Source of the DNA: an uncultured Steroidobacter sp.
GTDB taxonomy: Bacteria > Pseudomonadota > Gammaproteobacteria > Steroidobacterales > Steroidobacteraceae
Reading direction: 5' to 3'
Length of the DNA: 30,136 nt
Assembly: GCA_946478975.1 (NCBI GenBank)
Contig: CAMLEO010000051.1
Span: 1-30,136 of the forward strand
Positions 6,937 through 15,223 of the stretch are shown one piece after another. The translations under genes and the position numbers were made by a program. The stretch's first letter is position 1. Each line of letters opens with the position of its first letter. The notes under the pieces were generated by a model. It was not told where the DNA came from. It saw only the letters and a list, made by a program, of their open reading frames with translations, and made no database searches.

Positions 6937-7869
6937 CTATTTAACGGCGCTCGATTTCGCCTCGATCATTTTCGCGAGCGCATACAGCGAATCGAGAATG
7001 GGTGTGGCCGCGCCGTGCTTGCGCGCGGCGCGCACGGTGTTGCCCAGGATCGCTTCGATTTCCATCGGCCGGCCGTTCTCGTAATCCAGCGCCATGCTGG
7101 TTTTGTACGCGGGGATCTTCAGCGTGCCCGCGATGAACTGATCGATGACCTGCGGGTGCTGAGGATGACCCGCCGCCGCGGCCGTCGCGCACACCTCTTC
7201 CATCGCCGCGCGCACGAATGCTCGCGATTGATCGGTGCCGAGGATCGTGGCGGTATCGAGCACGCCACCCATGATGGAAATCGGATTGAAGGTCGCGTTC
7301 CACACCGCCTTCTGCCAGCGCGCGGTGACGACGTTATCGATCACCTTGCAGCCGATGCCGCCGCCTTCGAGCAAGCCTGCGAACTGATCCGCTGCCGGTG
7401 AGTTGCCGCTCGGATAGCGGCCCAGGTTCAGCGAGCCCATCGATTGATGATGGATCTTGCCGGCGGCGGTGCGGCCGACGCCGACGATCGCGAGCCCGCT
7501 CAGGATTTCAGTGCGCGGAAACGCTTCGGCGATTTCCGCTTCGATGTCCACGCCGTTCTCGATCAATACGACCACGGTGTTGGGCCCGACCGCCGGCCGG
7601 ATCAGCGCCGCGCGATCGACGCCGGGGAGCACTTTGACGGTCAGGATCAGGTAGTCCGGAGGCGCTTTGCAGTCCGCGACTTCGCGATAGACCGCGTGCG
7701 GCCGGAAGCGATGATTACCTAATGTGGGACTGAGGATGTCGTAGCCGTCGCGCTGGACGACCTCGAAATCCGAGCGACAGACCACGGACACCTGCGCGCC
7801 GCTGCGGGCCAGGGCCGAACCGAACAGCGCTCCGACCGCGCCGGCGCCGACGACGAGAATCGATGTCAT
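6937..7869 (-). CDS. Ketopantoate reductase (PanE/ApbA) family protein
   Basis: A 310-residue NADPH-dependent reductase. The N-terminal Rossmann motif is GAGAVGALFGSALA (residues 8-21), followed by LTVKVLPG and IENGVD; the C-terminal helical domain carries RWQKAVWNATFNPIS, whose Lys and Asn correspond to the catalytic and substrate-binding residues, and NGRPMEIEAILGN near the end. PanE reduces 2-dehydropantoate to pantoate for coenzyme A synthesis, but many paralogues act on other 2-keto acids, so I leave the symbol empty. The start is the ATG at 7869 before MTSILVVGAG; the frame stays open far upstream, but only as antisense to the aminotransferase. Confidence 0.88.
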   Translation of the reverse strand: MTSILVVGAGAVGALFGSALARSGAQVSVVCRSDFEVVQRDGYDILSPTLGNHRFRPHAVYREVADCKAPPDYLILTVKVLPGVDRAALIRPAVGPNTVVVLIENGVDIEAEIAEAFPRTEILSGLAIVGVGRTAAGKIHHQSMGSLNLGRYPSGNSPAADQFAGLLEGGGIGCKVIDNVVTARWQKAVWNATFNPISIMGGVLDTATILGTDQSRAFVRAAMEEVCATAAAAGHPQHPQVIDQFIAGTLKIPAYKTSMALDYENGRPMEIEAILGNTVRAARKHGAATPILDSLYALAKMIEAKSSAVK

Positions 7870-7968
7870 GCGCGCGAGTTTACTCCGGCTCGCCTGTATA
7901 CAAGGCCAGCAACCGGCGCGATAAATCGTTAAGATCCGCCCGCGAACCCACTCCCGGATCTTTTCCCG
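7870..7968. other. Divergent promoter gap
   Basis: This 99-base gap lies between the reductase (minus) and aminotransferase (plus) genes. A TAAGAT at 7930-7935 could be a -10 box for the plus-strand operon, but no good -35 box accompanies it. Nothing else is evident. Confidence 0.3.
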
Positions 7969-9258
7969 ATGCCAACCCAGACTCTGACCGCCCTGGGCGC
8001 CGACGAACTGCGCGCCCGTCACCAGGACATCAGCCGCCGCTACCAGGCGTTCGCCGAGCGCAAACTGAAACTCAACCTGACCCGCGGCAAACCGTCCTCG
8101 CGTCAGCTGGACCTGTGCAACGAGCTGCTGACTCTGCCTGGCGCCGACTACATGGCCGCTGGCGTGGACACGCGCAACTACGGCGAGCTGCAAGGCTTGC
8201 CCGAACTTCGCGCTCAGCTGGCGCCGATCTTCGGCGTGACGGCCGACCGAGTGATCCTCGGCGACAACGCCAGCCTGGCGCTGATGCATGACGCGGTCGT
8301 CTACTCGATGCTCAAAGGCACGATCGACAGCGACAAGCCCTGGTCGCGCGAATCGCGCGTGGCGTTCATTTGTCCGGTGCCCGGCTACGACCGGCACTTC
8401 TCTATTTGCGCGCAGTTCGGCATCGAGATGATCACCGTGCCGATGCTGGAGACCGGCCCGGATATGGACGCGGTCGAGAAGCTGGTCGCGGCCGATCCGC
8501 AGATCAAAGGCATGTGGTGCGTGCCGAAGTACAGCAACCCGTGCGGCGCCGTGTATTCGGATCAAACCATCGAGCGCCTCGCGAAAATGCCGACGGCCGC
8601 GCGCGACTTTCGTTTGTTCTGGGACAACGCTTACGCCGTGCATCACCTCACCGCCGAGCGCGTCGAGATTGCAAACATCGATGCCGCCTGCGCGCGTCAT
8701 GGTCATCCGAATCGCGCATTCATCTTCGGTTCGACTTCGAAGATCACATTCGCCGGCGCCGGCGTCGGCCTGTTCACGGGCTCTAAAGAGAACGCCGCGT
8801 GGTATCTGAAGAATATGAGCATGCGCACGATCGGCGGCGACAAGGTGAACCAGCTGCGTCACATTCGTTTGCTCAACAGCAACGGCGGCATCGCGGCGCT
8901 GATGGATCGTCACCGCGACATCCTCGCGCCGAAGTTCGAGAGTGTGCTGAATATTTTCGACAAGGAACTGGCAAACACCGGCGTGGCTCGCTGGACGCGG
9001 CCGAAAGGCGGATATTTCATTTCGCTCGAAGTGCTCGACGGCTGTGCCAAGCGCGTCGTGCAGCTGGCGAAGGAAGCGGGCGTGGAGCTGACGCCGGCGG
9101 GTGCGACGCATCCGCTCGGCAAGGATCCGAACGATCGCGTCATTCGTATCGCGCCGAGCTTTCCGGAGCTGCCGGAAGTGACGCAGGCGGCCGAAGGCGT
9201 CGCGGTCTGCGTGCTGCTCGCGGCAACCGAGAAGTTGTTGCAAGCACATGCCGGCTGA
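7969..9258 (+). CDS. Class Ic aspartate-type aminotransferase
   Basis: A 429-residue PLP-dependent aminotransferase of the subgroup Ic/MocR-like type (Pfam PF12897 kind). Visible active-site elements: YSNPCGAVYS (N190-P191), FWDNAYAVHH (D219, Y222) and the Schiff-base lysine K258 in GSTSKITFAGAG. Biochemically studied members convert aspartate and 2-oxoglutarate to oxaloacetate and glutamate; others use kynurenine or related substrates. The enzyme has no signal peptide and should be cytosolic. The methyltransferase gene begins inside its last codons (11-base overlap), so it heads an apparent three-gene operon with two 16S rRNA modification enzymes. Confidence 0.9.
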   Translation: MPTQTLTALGADELRARHQDISRRYQAFAERKLKLNLTRGKPSSRQLDLCNELLTLPGADYMAAGVDTRNYGELQGLPELRAQLAPIFGVTADRVILGDNASLALMHDAVVYSMLKGTIDSDKPWSRESRVAFICPVPGYDRHFSICAQFGIEMITVPMLETGPDMDAVEKLVAADPQIKGMWCVPKYSNPCGAVYSDQTIERLAKMPTAARDFRLFWDNAYAVHHLTAERVEIANIDAACARHGHPNRAFIFGSTSKITFAGAGVGLFTGSKENAAWYLKNMSMRTIGGDKVNQLRHIRLLNSNGGIAALMDRHRDILAPKFESVLNIFDKELANTGVARWTRPKGGYFISLEVLDGCAKRVVQLAKEAGVELTPAGATHPLGKDPNDRVIRIAPSFPELPEVTQAAEGVAVCVLLAATEKLLQAHAG

Positions 9259-10306
9259 TCGCGGCGACCCAGCGCTCGAAACTCTGTTCCTTCCATTCAC
9301 CGAGGGCCGCTTGGCGTGGCCCTCGCCTGGCGCTTCCGCGATGTTTCTTCGCGCGCGCGACGGTTGGCCGTTGCGTCAACAGCCGTTGCCGGGGCTGGTG
9401 TGCGAACAAAGCTTCAAGCCCGAAGCCGATGCATTGGTGCAGGCGGGCTTCGCCGTCAACGTCGCGAACGCGCAGAAAACATATGACTTGGTGTTGATCC
9501 TGCCGCCGCGTCAGCGTGACGAGGCGAGAGCTTTGTTGGCGCGTGCCGTGGCGATGATCAAGCCGGGCGGGCGAGTGGTCGTCAGCCAAAGCAACGACGA
9601 GGGCGCGCGCTCGACCGAGGGTGACCTCGCCAAGCTCACCGGCGATGTCGAGTCGATGAGCAAAAACAAATGCCGCGTGTTCTGGACGGCATCGATGGCG
9701 CGACTCAACGCGTCGCTGGTCATGGAATGGCAGCAGCTCGACGCCGTGCGCCCGATCGAGGATGGGCGCTTCGTCAGCCGGCCCGGCATCTTTGCTTGGG
9801 ATCGCATCGACGTAGCATCGTCGTTGCTCGCCGAACATTTGCCCGCATCGCTGAGCGGACGCGCGGCGGATCTCGGTGCTGGATTTGGATATCTCTCATC
9901 CGAGCTGCTGACGCGCTGTCCTGGCGTCACGACGCTCGATGTTTACGAAGCGGAGAATCGCGCGTTGGAGCTGGCGCGCGTGAATTTGAAATCGTTCGAA
10001 GGTCGCGCGACGTTGAACTATCGCTGGCACGACGTGAGCATCGGCTTGCCCGATGAATACGATGTGATCGTCACCAATCCGCCGTTCCACGCACAGCGCG
10101 GCATCGATCGGCCCGACATCGGCAAACGTTTCATCGCCGTCGCCGCGGATTCGCTGCGGCCGGGCGGGTCGTTGTGGCTGGTGGCGAATCGACATCTGCC
10201 TTATGAGCAAGTGCTGAGCGACAGCTTCGATTCCGTGCGCACGGTCGTGCAGCAGCATGGTTATAAAATCATCGCTGCGGTTCGTTCGAGGAAGGGCGCT
10301 CGATGA
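9248..10306 (+). CDS. rsmC: RsmC-like 16S rRNA guanine-N2 methyltransferase
   Basis: A 352-residue two-domain protein. The N-terminal half (to ~175) resembles the degenerate, non-catalytic methyltransferase-like domain of RsmC/RlmG. The C-terminal half carries the SAM-binding motif AADLGAGFGYLS, an acidic residue in LDVYEAEN, and the NPPFH catalytic motif typical of exocyclic amino methylation of guanine. GVFSRDGxDVxSxLL of Escherichia coli RsmC is matched here by PGIFAWDRIDVASSLL. RsmC makes m2G1207 in 16S rRNA; the paralogue RlmG acts on 23S rRNA and cannot be excluded. It overlaps the upstream gene by 11 bases and rsuA by ATGA, implying coupled translation. Confidence 0.8.
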   Translation: MPADRGDPALETLFLPFTEGRLAWPSPGASAMFLRARDGWPLRQQPLPGLVCEQSFKPEADALVQAGFAVNVANAQKTYDLVLILPPRQRDEARALLARAVAMIKPGGRVVVSQSNDEGARSTEGDLAKLTGDVESMSKNKCRVFWTASMARLNASLVMEWQQLDAVRPIEDGRFVSRPGIFAWDRIDVASSLLAEHLPASLSGRAADLGAGFGYLSSELLTRCPGVTTLDVYEAENRALELARVNLKSFEGRATLNYRWHDVSIGLPDEYDVIVTNPPFHAQRGIDRPDIGKRFIAVAADSLRPGGSLWLVANRHLPYEQVLSDSFDSVRTVVQQHGYKIIAAVRSRKGAR

Positions 10307-11016
10307 GACTGGTCAAGCTCATTTCCAATCTCGGCTATGGCAGTCGCAAGGAAGTGACGGCGATCTTCCGCGAAGGTCGCATCACCGATGTCGACGGCGA
10401 GGTGCTGTACTCCGACGACAAGGTCGAACATGCGCGAGTGTTGATCGACGGCGAGCCGCTCGATCCGCCGCACGGCATGTTGATCATGTTGCACAAGCCG
10501 ACCGGCTTCACGTGCTCGACGACCGATCCCGGCCAGATCGTTTATGACTTACTGCCGACGCGCTTTCGCTATCGCGATCCCATTGTCGCCACCGTCGGGC
10601 GGCTCGATCGCGACACCACCGGATTGTTGTTGATGACCGACGACGGCAAGTTGTTACACAAGATCGTCGCGCCTCGATCCAAGCTGCCCAAGGTTTACGA
10701 AGCGACGCTCGCTCGCGACCTGCGCGGCGATGAAGTGAAGATCTTCGCAAGCGGCAAGCTCATGCTCGAATCCGAGCGCGAACCGCTCGCACCCGCGGCC
10801 CTCGAAGTGCTCGGCCCCCGACAAGCGCGCCTGACCTTGACCGAAGGCCGCTACCACCAGGCCCGCCGCATGTTCGCCGCCGTCGGCAACCACGTCGAAA
10901 CCCTCCACCGCAGCCGCGTCGGCGGCCTGGACCTCGGGGAGTTGCCCGTCGGGGAGTGGAAGCTGCTTGATGACGGCGAGAAGAAAAGATTGTTTGGCGT
11001 GGAAGAAAAAAGCTGA
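10303..11016 (+). CDS. rsuA: 16S rRNA pseudouridine(516) synthase RsuA
   Basis: A 237-residue pseudouridine synthase of the RsuA/RluB/E/F family. An N-terminal S4-like RNA-binding domain (residues ~1-55) precedes the catalytic core with GRLDRDTTGLLLMTDDGKL, whose first Asp after GRL is the catalytic nucleophile. The C-terminal TEGRYHQARRMFAAVGNHVETLHR is nearly the Escherichia coli RsuA sequence. RsuA isomerises U516 in 16S rRNA during 30S assembly. Its ATG overlaps the stop of the rsmC-like gene, which pairs two small-subunit modification enzymes. The downstream region is an inverted-repeat element that may end the transcript. Confidence 0.9.
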   Translation: MRLVKLISNLGYGSRKEVTAIFREGRITDVDGEVLYSDDKVEHARVLIDGEPLDPPHGMLIMLHKPTGFTCSTTDPGQIVYDLLPTRFRYRDPIVATVGRLDRDTTGLLLMTDDGKLLHKIVAPRSKLPKVYEATLARDLRGDEVKIFASGKLMLESEREPLAPAALEVLGPRQARLTLTEGRYHQARRMFAAVGNHVETLHRSRVGGLDLGELPVGEWKLLDDGEKKRLFGVEEKS

Positions 11017-11037
11017 GGCGGAATCTTAGGCGCCACC

Positions 11038-11280
11038 TCGGTATCGGCGGTGTCGGGGGAAGGGTTGGATCCCGTCGACATTTGGCGGCCGCCGCCGCGC
11101 GACGGTTTGTGGCTCGGCGGCTGGTGAGGTTGGAAGGCTGCACTGACACCCGTGACGCCGAGCCCTCCGGCGCGCAAGGCTCGCCAGAGATTTCGATCCG
11201 TCCGCGGATCGAAATCTCTGAAGCGCGGCCGCCCCATGTCGACGGGATCCAACCCTTCCCCCGGCGCCGCAGGCCACCGA
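11038..11280. repeat. Nested inverted-repeat (palindromic) element
   Basis: Two 38-base arms (11055-11092 and 11225-11262) are inverse copies with 36 of 38 positions matching, including a perfect 27-base core; weaker similarity continues outward to about 11038 and 11280. Inside, next to the right arm, is a second perfect hairpin (11185-11220) with a 16-bp stem and a TCCG loop. The arrangement resembles a non-autonomous palindromic mobile unit (REP, RUP or MITE type). No transposase, target duplication or second copy is visible in the window, so the class is unknown. Confidence 0.75.
11185..11220. repeat. Perfect 16-bp hairpin inside the palindromic element
   Basis: Stem 11185-11200 pairs exactly with 11205-11220 around loop TCCG. 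It is A/T-richer (GAAATC) than its surroundings and begins 168 bases after the rsuA stop. No U-tract follows, so an intrinsic terminator role is unlikely. Confidence 0.75.
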
Positions 11281-11428
11281 AGCTGGCCAGGTGAATTCCG
11301 GACCTCGCCAATTCCTGGGAATTTGTTGCCCGATCCTGCAAACGTTGGCGTCCCCCCAGGGACAACACGCGGGGGTGCGCCGATAATCGAGCATCGAAGA
11401 TAGCCCGATCGTCCCCGAGGCCGCAGTC

Positions 11429-12373
11429 ATGCACGCAGCCGTCGTTTCCGAGTCCATGTCCCCCGAGCTCCCGAACCTCGATCAACAGCAAGCCGAGCTG
11501 GCCGCGCTGGTCACCCGGCTGACCCCGCAAGAAGGCATCCATCCGTCTGCCATCCCCGGCTTCACGGTGATCCGCGCCGACACGCCGTCGCAGCCGATGC
11601 CGGGCGTGTACGAGCCGAGCCTGTGCATCGTCGTGCAGGGGCGCAAGCGCGCGCTGGTTGGCGACGAAGTGTATGTCTATGACCCGCTGAATTATTTGAC
11701 CGTGTCGGTCACCCTGCCGGCGGTCGGCCACGTGATCGAAGCGACCGCCGACTGTCCCTACCTGTGCCTGCGCCTGGAGCTCGATGCCCGCCTGATCGGC
11801 GAGCTGATGTTGCAGGTTGGCCGCAACGGCGTGCCGCCGACGACCGATCGCGGCATGTTCGTGGCGCGCACGAGCCCGCAGTTGCTCGATGCCGTATTAC
11901 GTCTCACCCAGTTGCTCGAACAGCCGCGCGACGCCGCGATCCTCGCGCCTTTGGTCATGCGCGAAATTCATTACCGCGTGCTCACCGGCGAGCTCGGCCA
12001 TCGCCTGCGCGAGTTGTGCATCGTGGACAGCCAGACTCATCGCATTGCTCGCGCGATCGAGCTGTTGCGCAGGCGCTTCACGGAAACCCTGCGCATCGAA
12101 GATCTCGCGGCGGCTGCGCACATGAGCGAGTCTTCGTTGCACCATCGTTTCAAAGCCGTGACGGCGATGTCGCCGATGCAGTTTCAAAAACAATTGCGAT
12201 TGCACGAGGCGCGGCGGCTGATGTTGACCGAAGGGCTGGAAGCGGCGGCGGCCGCCCACCGCGTCGGGTACGAAAGCCCGTCGCAATTCAGCCGCGAATA
12301 TCGCCGCCTGTTCGGCGCGCCGCCGCGCCGGGAAATCCAGATCGTCCGCAGCGCGACCCTCCAGCCCGCGTAA
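11429..12373 (+). CDS. AraC family transcriptional regulator (AraC_N type)
   Basis: A 314-residue regulator. Residues ~38-185 form the AraC_N (PF06719-type) cupin-like sensing domain, seen in IHPSAIPGFTVIRADTPSQP, YEPSLCIVVQGRKRALVGDE and YLTVSVTLPAVGHVIEA. Residues ~205-300 hold the two helix-turn-helix motifs: LRIEDLAAAAHMSESSLHHRFK and AAAAAHRVGYESPSQFSREYRRLFG. Regulators of this subgroup often control neighbouring oxidoreductases, but no such gene adjoins, so the targets are unknown. A second in-frame ATG ten codons in is a possible alternative start. A palindrome at 11310-11323 upstream could be its own operator. Confidence 0.9.
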   Translation: MHAAVVSESMSPELPNLDQQQAELAALVTRLTPQEGIHPSAIPGFTVIRADTPSQPMPGVYEPSLCIVVQGRKRALVGDEVYVYDPLNYLTVSVTLPAVGHVIEATADCPYLCLRLELDARLIGELMLQVGRNGVPPTTDRGMFVARTSPQLLDAVLRLTQLLEQPRDAAILAPLVMREIHYRVLTGELGHRLRELCIVDSQTHRIARAIELLRRRFTETLRIEDLAAAAHMSESSLHHRFKAVTAMSPMQFQKQLRLHEARRLMLTEGLEAAAAAHRVGYESPSQFSREYRRLFGAPPRREIQIVRSATLQPA

Positions 12374-12482
12374 AGTCTGACGCGCATCGCACTCCCGGCG
12401 GCCGCCGGTTTGCGTAAAATGGCAGTCGTTTCCGCCGCCCCTGGCGGTTATCGATTGCGAAAGTCCGTGCGGAGCCTTCCCG
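12374..12482. other. Intergenic region with GC-rich palindrome
   Basis: After the araC-type stop is CCGGCGGCCGCCGG followed by TTTG (about 12401-12418), a short GC hairpin that may act as a weak terminator. The rest is the leader of the DUF2058 gene, with GGAG some 10 bases before its ATG. Confidence 0.4.
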
Positions 12483-13037
12483 ATGAGCATGTCATTGCGC
12501 GAGCAGTTGCTCGCCGCCGGTCTGGGCACCAAGAAACAGGCGCGCCAGGCCGATCAGCAAAACAAGCAGCAGCAACACCAGCAGGCCAAGAACCGCGCCC
12601 TGCGTGAAGAGCAGGAGAAGCGCGCTGCCGAGGCGCGTGCCAAGGCTGCAGCGGAGAAAGCTGCGCGCGATGCTGAGCTGAATCGCAAGCGTCAGGAGAA
12701 TGCCGAGCGCAAAGAGAAGTGGGCGCAGATCAAGCAGCTCATCGAGCAGCATCGCCTGCCGAAGCCGGAGAGCGATGAATATTTCAATTTCATCGACCGA
12801 GGCAAAGTGCGCCGGATCACTGCCGACGCCGCGCTACGCGAGCGCTTGCAGAGCGGGGCAGTGATGATCGCCCGCTGCGAAGGTCACTACGACCTGGTCC
12901 TGCCCGAAATCGCCGACCGCATCCGCGAGCGCGACGAGCGCGCAGTCGTCAAGCTGAACGCCACCGGCGAAGAAGCGAAGCCGAGCGAGGATGATCCATA
13001 CAAGGACTTTGTCGTTCCCGACGACCTGATGTGGTAA
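12483..13037 (+). CDS. DUF2058 (YaiL-like) protein
   Basis: A 184-residue protein of the DUF2058/YaiL family, described as nucleoprotein or polynucleotide-associated in enterobacteria. It opens with the family start SLREQLLAAGLGTKKQARQ, followed by a Gln/Lys/Ala-rich charged helix (~25-85) that looks like a long coiled coil. The C-terminal core contains YFNFIDRGKVRRITADAALRERL, GHYDLVLPEIADRI and ends in DPYKDFVVPDDLMW. The biochemical role is unknown. An in-frame ATG two codons downstream could also be used. A stem-loop follows the stop immediately. Confidence 0.88.
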   Translation: MSMSLREQLLAAGLGTKKQARQADQQNKQQQHQQAKNRALREEQEKRAAEARAKAAAEKAARDAELNRKRQENAERKEKWAQIKQLIEQHRLPKPESDEYFNFIDRGKVRRITADAALRERLQSGAVMIARCEGHYDLVLPEIADRIRERDERAVVKLNATGEEAKPSEDDPYKDFVVPDDLMW

Positions 13038-13040
13038 CGC

Positions 13041-13065
13041 GCCGTGCGCCATCCTGGCGCGCGGC
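13041..13065. terminator. Stem-loop between convergent genes
   Basis: An 11-bp stem (13041-13051 with 13055-13065, one G-U pair) with a TCC loop, starting 3 bases after the DUF2058 stop and ending 14 bases before the stop of the convergent gene. It is GC-rich and lacks a strong U-tract, and could act on both transcripts. Confidence 0.5.
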
Positions 13066-13079
13066 TGCACTCAAATGTT

Positions 13080-13871
13080 TCAATCGAGCGTCTTGCGCGC
13101 CCGTTCCTGATAACGCTGTGCCGACAGGCGCAGGTTGTTGTCTTCAACCTGGAACGGCGTCTGCGCGATGTACGCCAGCGCGCGGGGCACGCCGAATTCA
13201 TCGATGAGCGGCCCGATCAGCAGGATGCCGCCGTAGCGCTGCACGTCCAGATACGTCTGATCGCCTTTATTCCATAACTTGCGCCGGAAGTCCGCGAAGT
13301 TCTCCGGCCAGATCAAATCGAGGCGATTGGTATTGAAGATCGGCGTATGCACTTCCTTCAAGTGCTCGTTGATCCCTTCCACCAGCATTTCGCAGGGCAG
13401 GCGCCGGCCGAGATCGTTCGATTGGCAATCCTTGTGTGGCCACGACAGGCCATTCGCCTTCGCTGCTTCCTGCAAGTACGCCGTCCATATCAATTGATCC
13501 ACTGTTTCAACCACGGGAAAAGCCGTGCGGTACTGCTCGTTCTCATAGAACGGCCAGTAGTACGCAGCTGCGCGCATCGGGTTGGGCAGCTTGGCGCTCA
13601 GCAGGCGCCGGGGAAACACGAGCGTGCGATGTTCTGCGTCGTAGGTTTCTTTGCCGTCGCTGCTGGCGAGCTCCTTGGTATTGACGAAGCGCACTTCGAG
13701 CGGCTCGGGCAATGCGCCTACCAGGTCGCCGAACGCGTTGGTGATGGCTTCCGTGCGATAACTCACCAGCTGTGCAAAACGCTGCTTGCACTGTTCGCGG
13801 TTCACGCTTTCACAGCTCAAGCCGAGGAGAGGAAACAGTAGAGAGAAGCACGCAAGTCCGAGACGCAACAT
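13080..13871 (-). CDS. Exported protein of unknown function
   Basis: A 263-residue protein with an N-terminal hydrophobic signal (MLRLGLACFSLLFPLLGLSC). The Cys after GLS is close to, but not a good match for, a lipobox, so it may be a lipoprotein or be cleaved by signal peptidase I. I chose the ATG at 13871 because it places the signal at the N-terminus and has GGGAG upstream; the open frame continues upstream without coding character. The mature part contains several Cys (NREQCKQRF, HKDCQSND, RLPCEML) and a C-terminal segment YGGILLIGPLIDEFGVPRALAYIAQTPF. No protease or nuclease motif is visible. Function unknown. Confidence 0.75.
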   Translation of the reverse strand: MLRLGLACFSLLFPLLGLSCESVNREQCKQRFAQLVSYRTEAITNAFGDLVGALPEPLEVRFVNTKELASSDGKETYDAEHRTLVFPRRLLSAKLPNPMRAAAYYWPFYENEQYRTAFPVVETVDQLIWTAYLQEAAKANGLSWPHKDCQSNDLGRRLPCEMLVEGINEHLKEVHTPIFNTNRLDLIWPENFADFRRKLWNKGDQTYLDVQRYGGILLIGPLIDEFGVPRALAYIAQTPFQVEDNNLRLSAQRYQERARKTLD

Positions 13872-14138
13872 CTGGAAGCTCCCGTCACTCGACACCGGCG
13901 GTGAAACCTTCGTGGCCAGAAGGCTTGCAGAAACCATGCCCGGGTAAAGCAAGCAACGACACGCGTGGAACGGAAGTTCCATCTATATACACGTGCCACG
14001 ATTGCGCGATTCGAAGTGGCAGCGGGTATGGATTGTTCGTCGCTGTTTGGCGTCGTTTGGGAGTGTGCGATTGACGTAATGCCGGGCTGAATTGACCTCT
14101 CAACGTCTGCGCGTGCGCGGGGCGAATTTATGTGTGTT
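13872..14138. other. Intergenic region upstream of the exported protein
   Basis: This 267-base stretch separates the hydroxylase stop from the exported-protein start on the minus strand. It is clearly more A/T-rich than the genes. A TATATA at about 13983-13988 could be a -10 box for the minus-strand gene. No RNA gene or further coding region is apparent. Confidence 0.35.
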
Positions 14139-15062
14139 TTAGAATCCGACAATGAGCGCGTAGCCGAGGCCTGCGACCAGCGCCCACTTCAAAAGGTAAT
14201 AAACGGGTTTATTCCAATGCTTGATGCGTTCACCCAGCGCACGAATTTGATACACGTACGAAAATATATGATTCAGCACGCCGACGTGCTCGCCCGGCAC
14301 GTTCTGTGTTGCCGCCGCGCGAATCATGCCGCGGCCGATGGTGCGATTAATCCATCGCAACACGGGGTTAGACAGCGGCCGCTCGATGTCGCAGAAAAGA
14401 ATCACGCGAGTCACGTCGGTGCGGTTCTCGGCCTGGTGGATGTACGTTTCATCGAACATCACCGCTTCGCCGTCCTTCCAGAAATACTTCTGGCCGTCGA
14501 CGATGATGTAACACTCGGGTGAGTTGGGCGTGACCAGGCCGAGGTGATAGCGCAGCGAGCCGGCGAACGGATCGCGATGGGCGCCGAGCCGCGAGCCCGG
14601 CGGCAAAAGTGTAAACATTGCTGCGTTGATGGAAGGAATTTTTGCCAGCAGCGCGGCGGTCTGCGGACACAGCGCCGAAGCCGACGGCAGGAAGTCGCCA
14701 TACCATTTCAGATAGAAACGCTTCCAGCCGCGACGGAAAAAAGTATTGAAGCCGATGTCGTTGTAACCCGACGCCGCGCGGATGTGGCCTTCATCGAACA
14801 GCTTTAATGCTTCTTCTCGAATCATTTGCCACTGCTCGGTGACTGCGCGCAACTCCGGAAAGTCGTGCACGTCGGCATAGGGCTTGGCTTTGACCGCCGA
14901 GAACAGATACATGAGGGTGTTGTACGGCGCGAGCAGGTTGGCGTGATCCGCCACCAGGCGTGAGAACTTGTGGCGCACGCGCCCGCGCAGCTGCACGTAC
15001 GTGACGCAGGCGAGAAACGACATCAGGACCCACAGACGGGTGGACAGCAGTGCTTGATACAT
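14139..15062 (-). CDS. LpxO-like aspartyl/asparaginyl beta-hydroxylase family protein
   Basis: A 307-residue Fe(II)/2-oxoglutarate dioxygenase of the aspartyl/asparaginyl beta-hydroxylase family. The iron-binding triad is visible as LGAHRDPFAGSLRYHLGL and, downstream, FDETYIHQAENRTDVTRVILFCDI. Hydrophobic segments at the N-terminus (LWVLMSFLACVTYV) and C-terminus (YYLLKWALVAGLGYALIVGF) anchor it to the membrane, as in Salmonella LpxO (~302 residues), which 2-hydroxylates the secondary myristate of lipid A. The length and both anchors fit LpxO. I chose the ATG at 15062 because upstream codons lack the family pattern. It is divergent from the transaldolase gene. Another hydrophobic substrate remains possible. 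Confidence 0.85.
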   Translation of the reverse strand: MYQALLSTRLWVLMSFLACVTYVQLRGRVRHKFSRLVADHANLLAPYNTLMYLFSAVKAKPYADVHDFPELRAVTEQWQMIREEALKLFDEGHIRAASGYNDIGFNTFFRRGWKRFYLKWYGDFLPSASALCPQTAALLAKIPSINAAMFTLLPPGSRLGAHRDPFAGSLRYHLGLVTPNSPECYIIVDGQKYFWKDGEAVMFDETYIHQAENRTDVTRVILFCDIERPLSNPVLRWINRTIGRGMIRAAATQNVPGEHVGVLNHIFSYVYQIRALGERIKHWNKPVYYLLKWALVAGLGYALIVGF

Positions 15063-15223
15063 ATCGCGTGGACCAGCGCGTTCGCTCGTGTGTTGGGCGC
15101 AGGATACTCGGCAAATGCCAGAGAACAAGGCTCGAAAGGGAACTGCAGTATTGACGCTACAGCCTGAATCGCAGCCGAACTTGGTTACAATGCGGCCCGC
15201 ACCGCACAGAGTCTGGAGAGAAC
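15063..15223. other. Divergent promoter region of lpxO-like and transaldolase genes
   Basis: This 161-base gap contains TACAAT at 15186-15191, a good -10 box for the transaldolase gene, but the only near-consensus -35 (TTGACG, 15151-15156) is 29 bases away and so too distant to pair. The GGAGAG before the ATG at 15224 is a good ribosome binding site. Confidence 0.35.

Larger units (their letters stand above)
11017..11428. other. 412-base gene-free region between rsuA and an araC-type gene
   Basis: No coding sequence is supported. Open frames on both strands are forced by the inverted repeats and encode the same low-complexity peptide in opposite orientations. The stretch holds the nested palindromic element (11038-11280), a small AATTCC-TG-GGAATT palindrome at 11310-11323 and the promoter of the AraC-type gene, which I could not pin down. 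Confidence 0.6.

Noticed and set aside
7870..9300. Upstream extension of the ketopantoate reductase frame (787-residue reading)
   Set aside because: It is exactly antisense to the aminotransferase, has no domain pattern and arises from GC-rich codon bias; the Rossmann motif starts right after the ATG at 7869.
10760..11731. Minus-strand and plus-strand frames through the 11017-11428 gap as small genes
   Set aside because: The peptides from the two inverted arms mirror each other and change character outside the repeat; no start signals. Better explained as a DNA repeat.
15151..15191. Sigma-70 promoter TTGACG/TACAAT for the transaldolase gene
   Set aside because: The boxes are 29 bases apart, too far to act together; only the TACAAT is kept as a possible -10.
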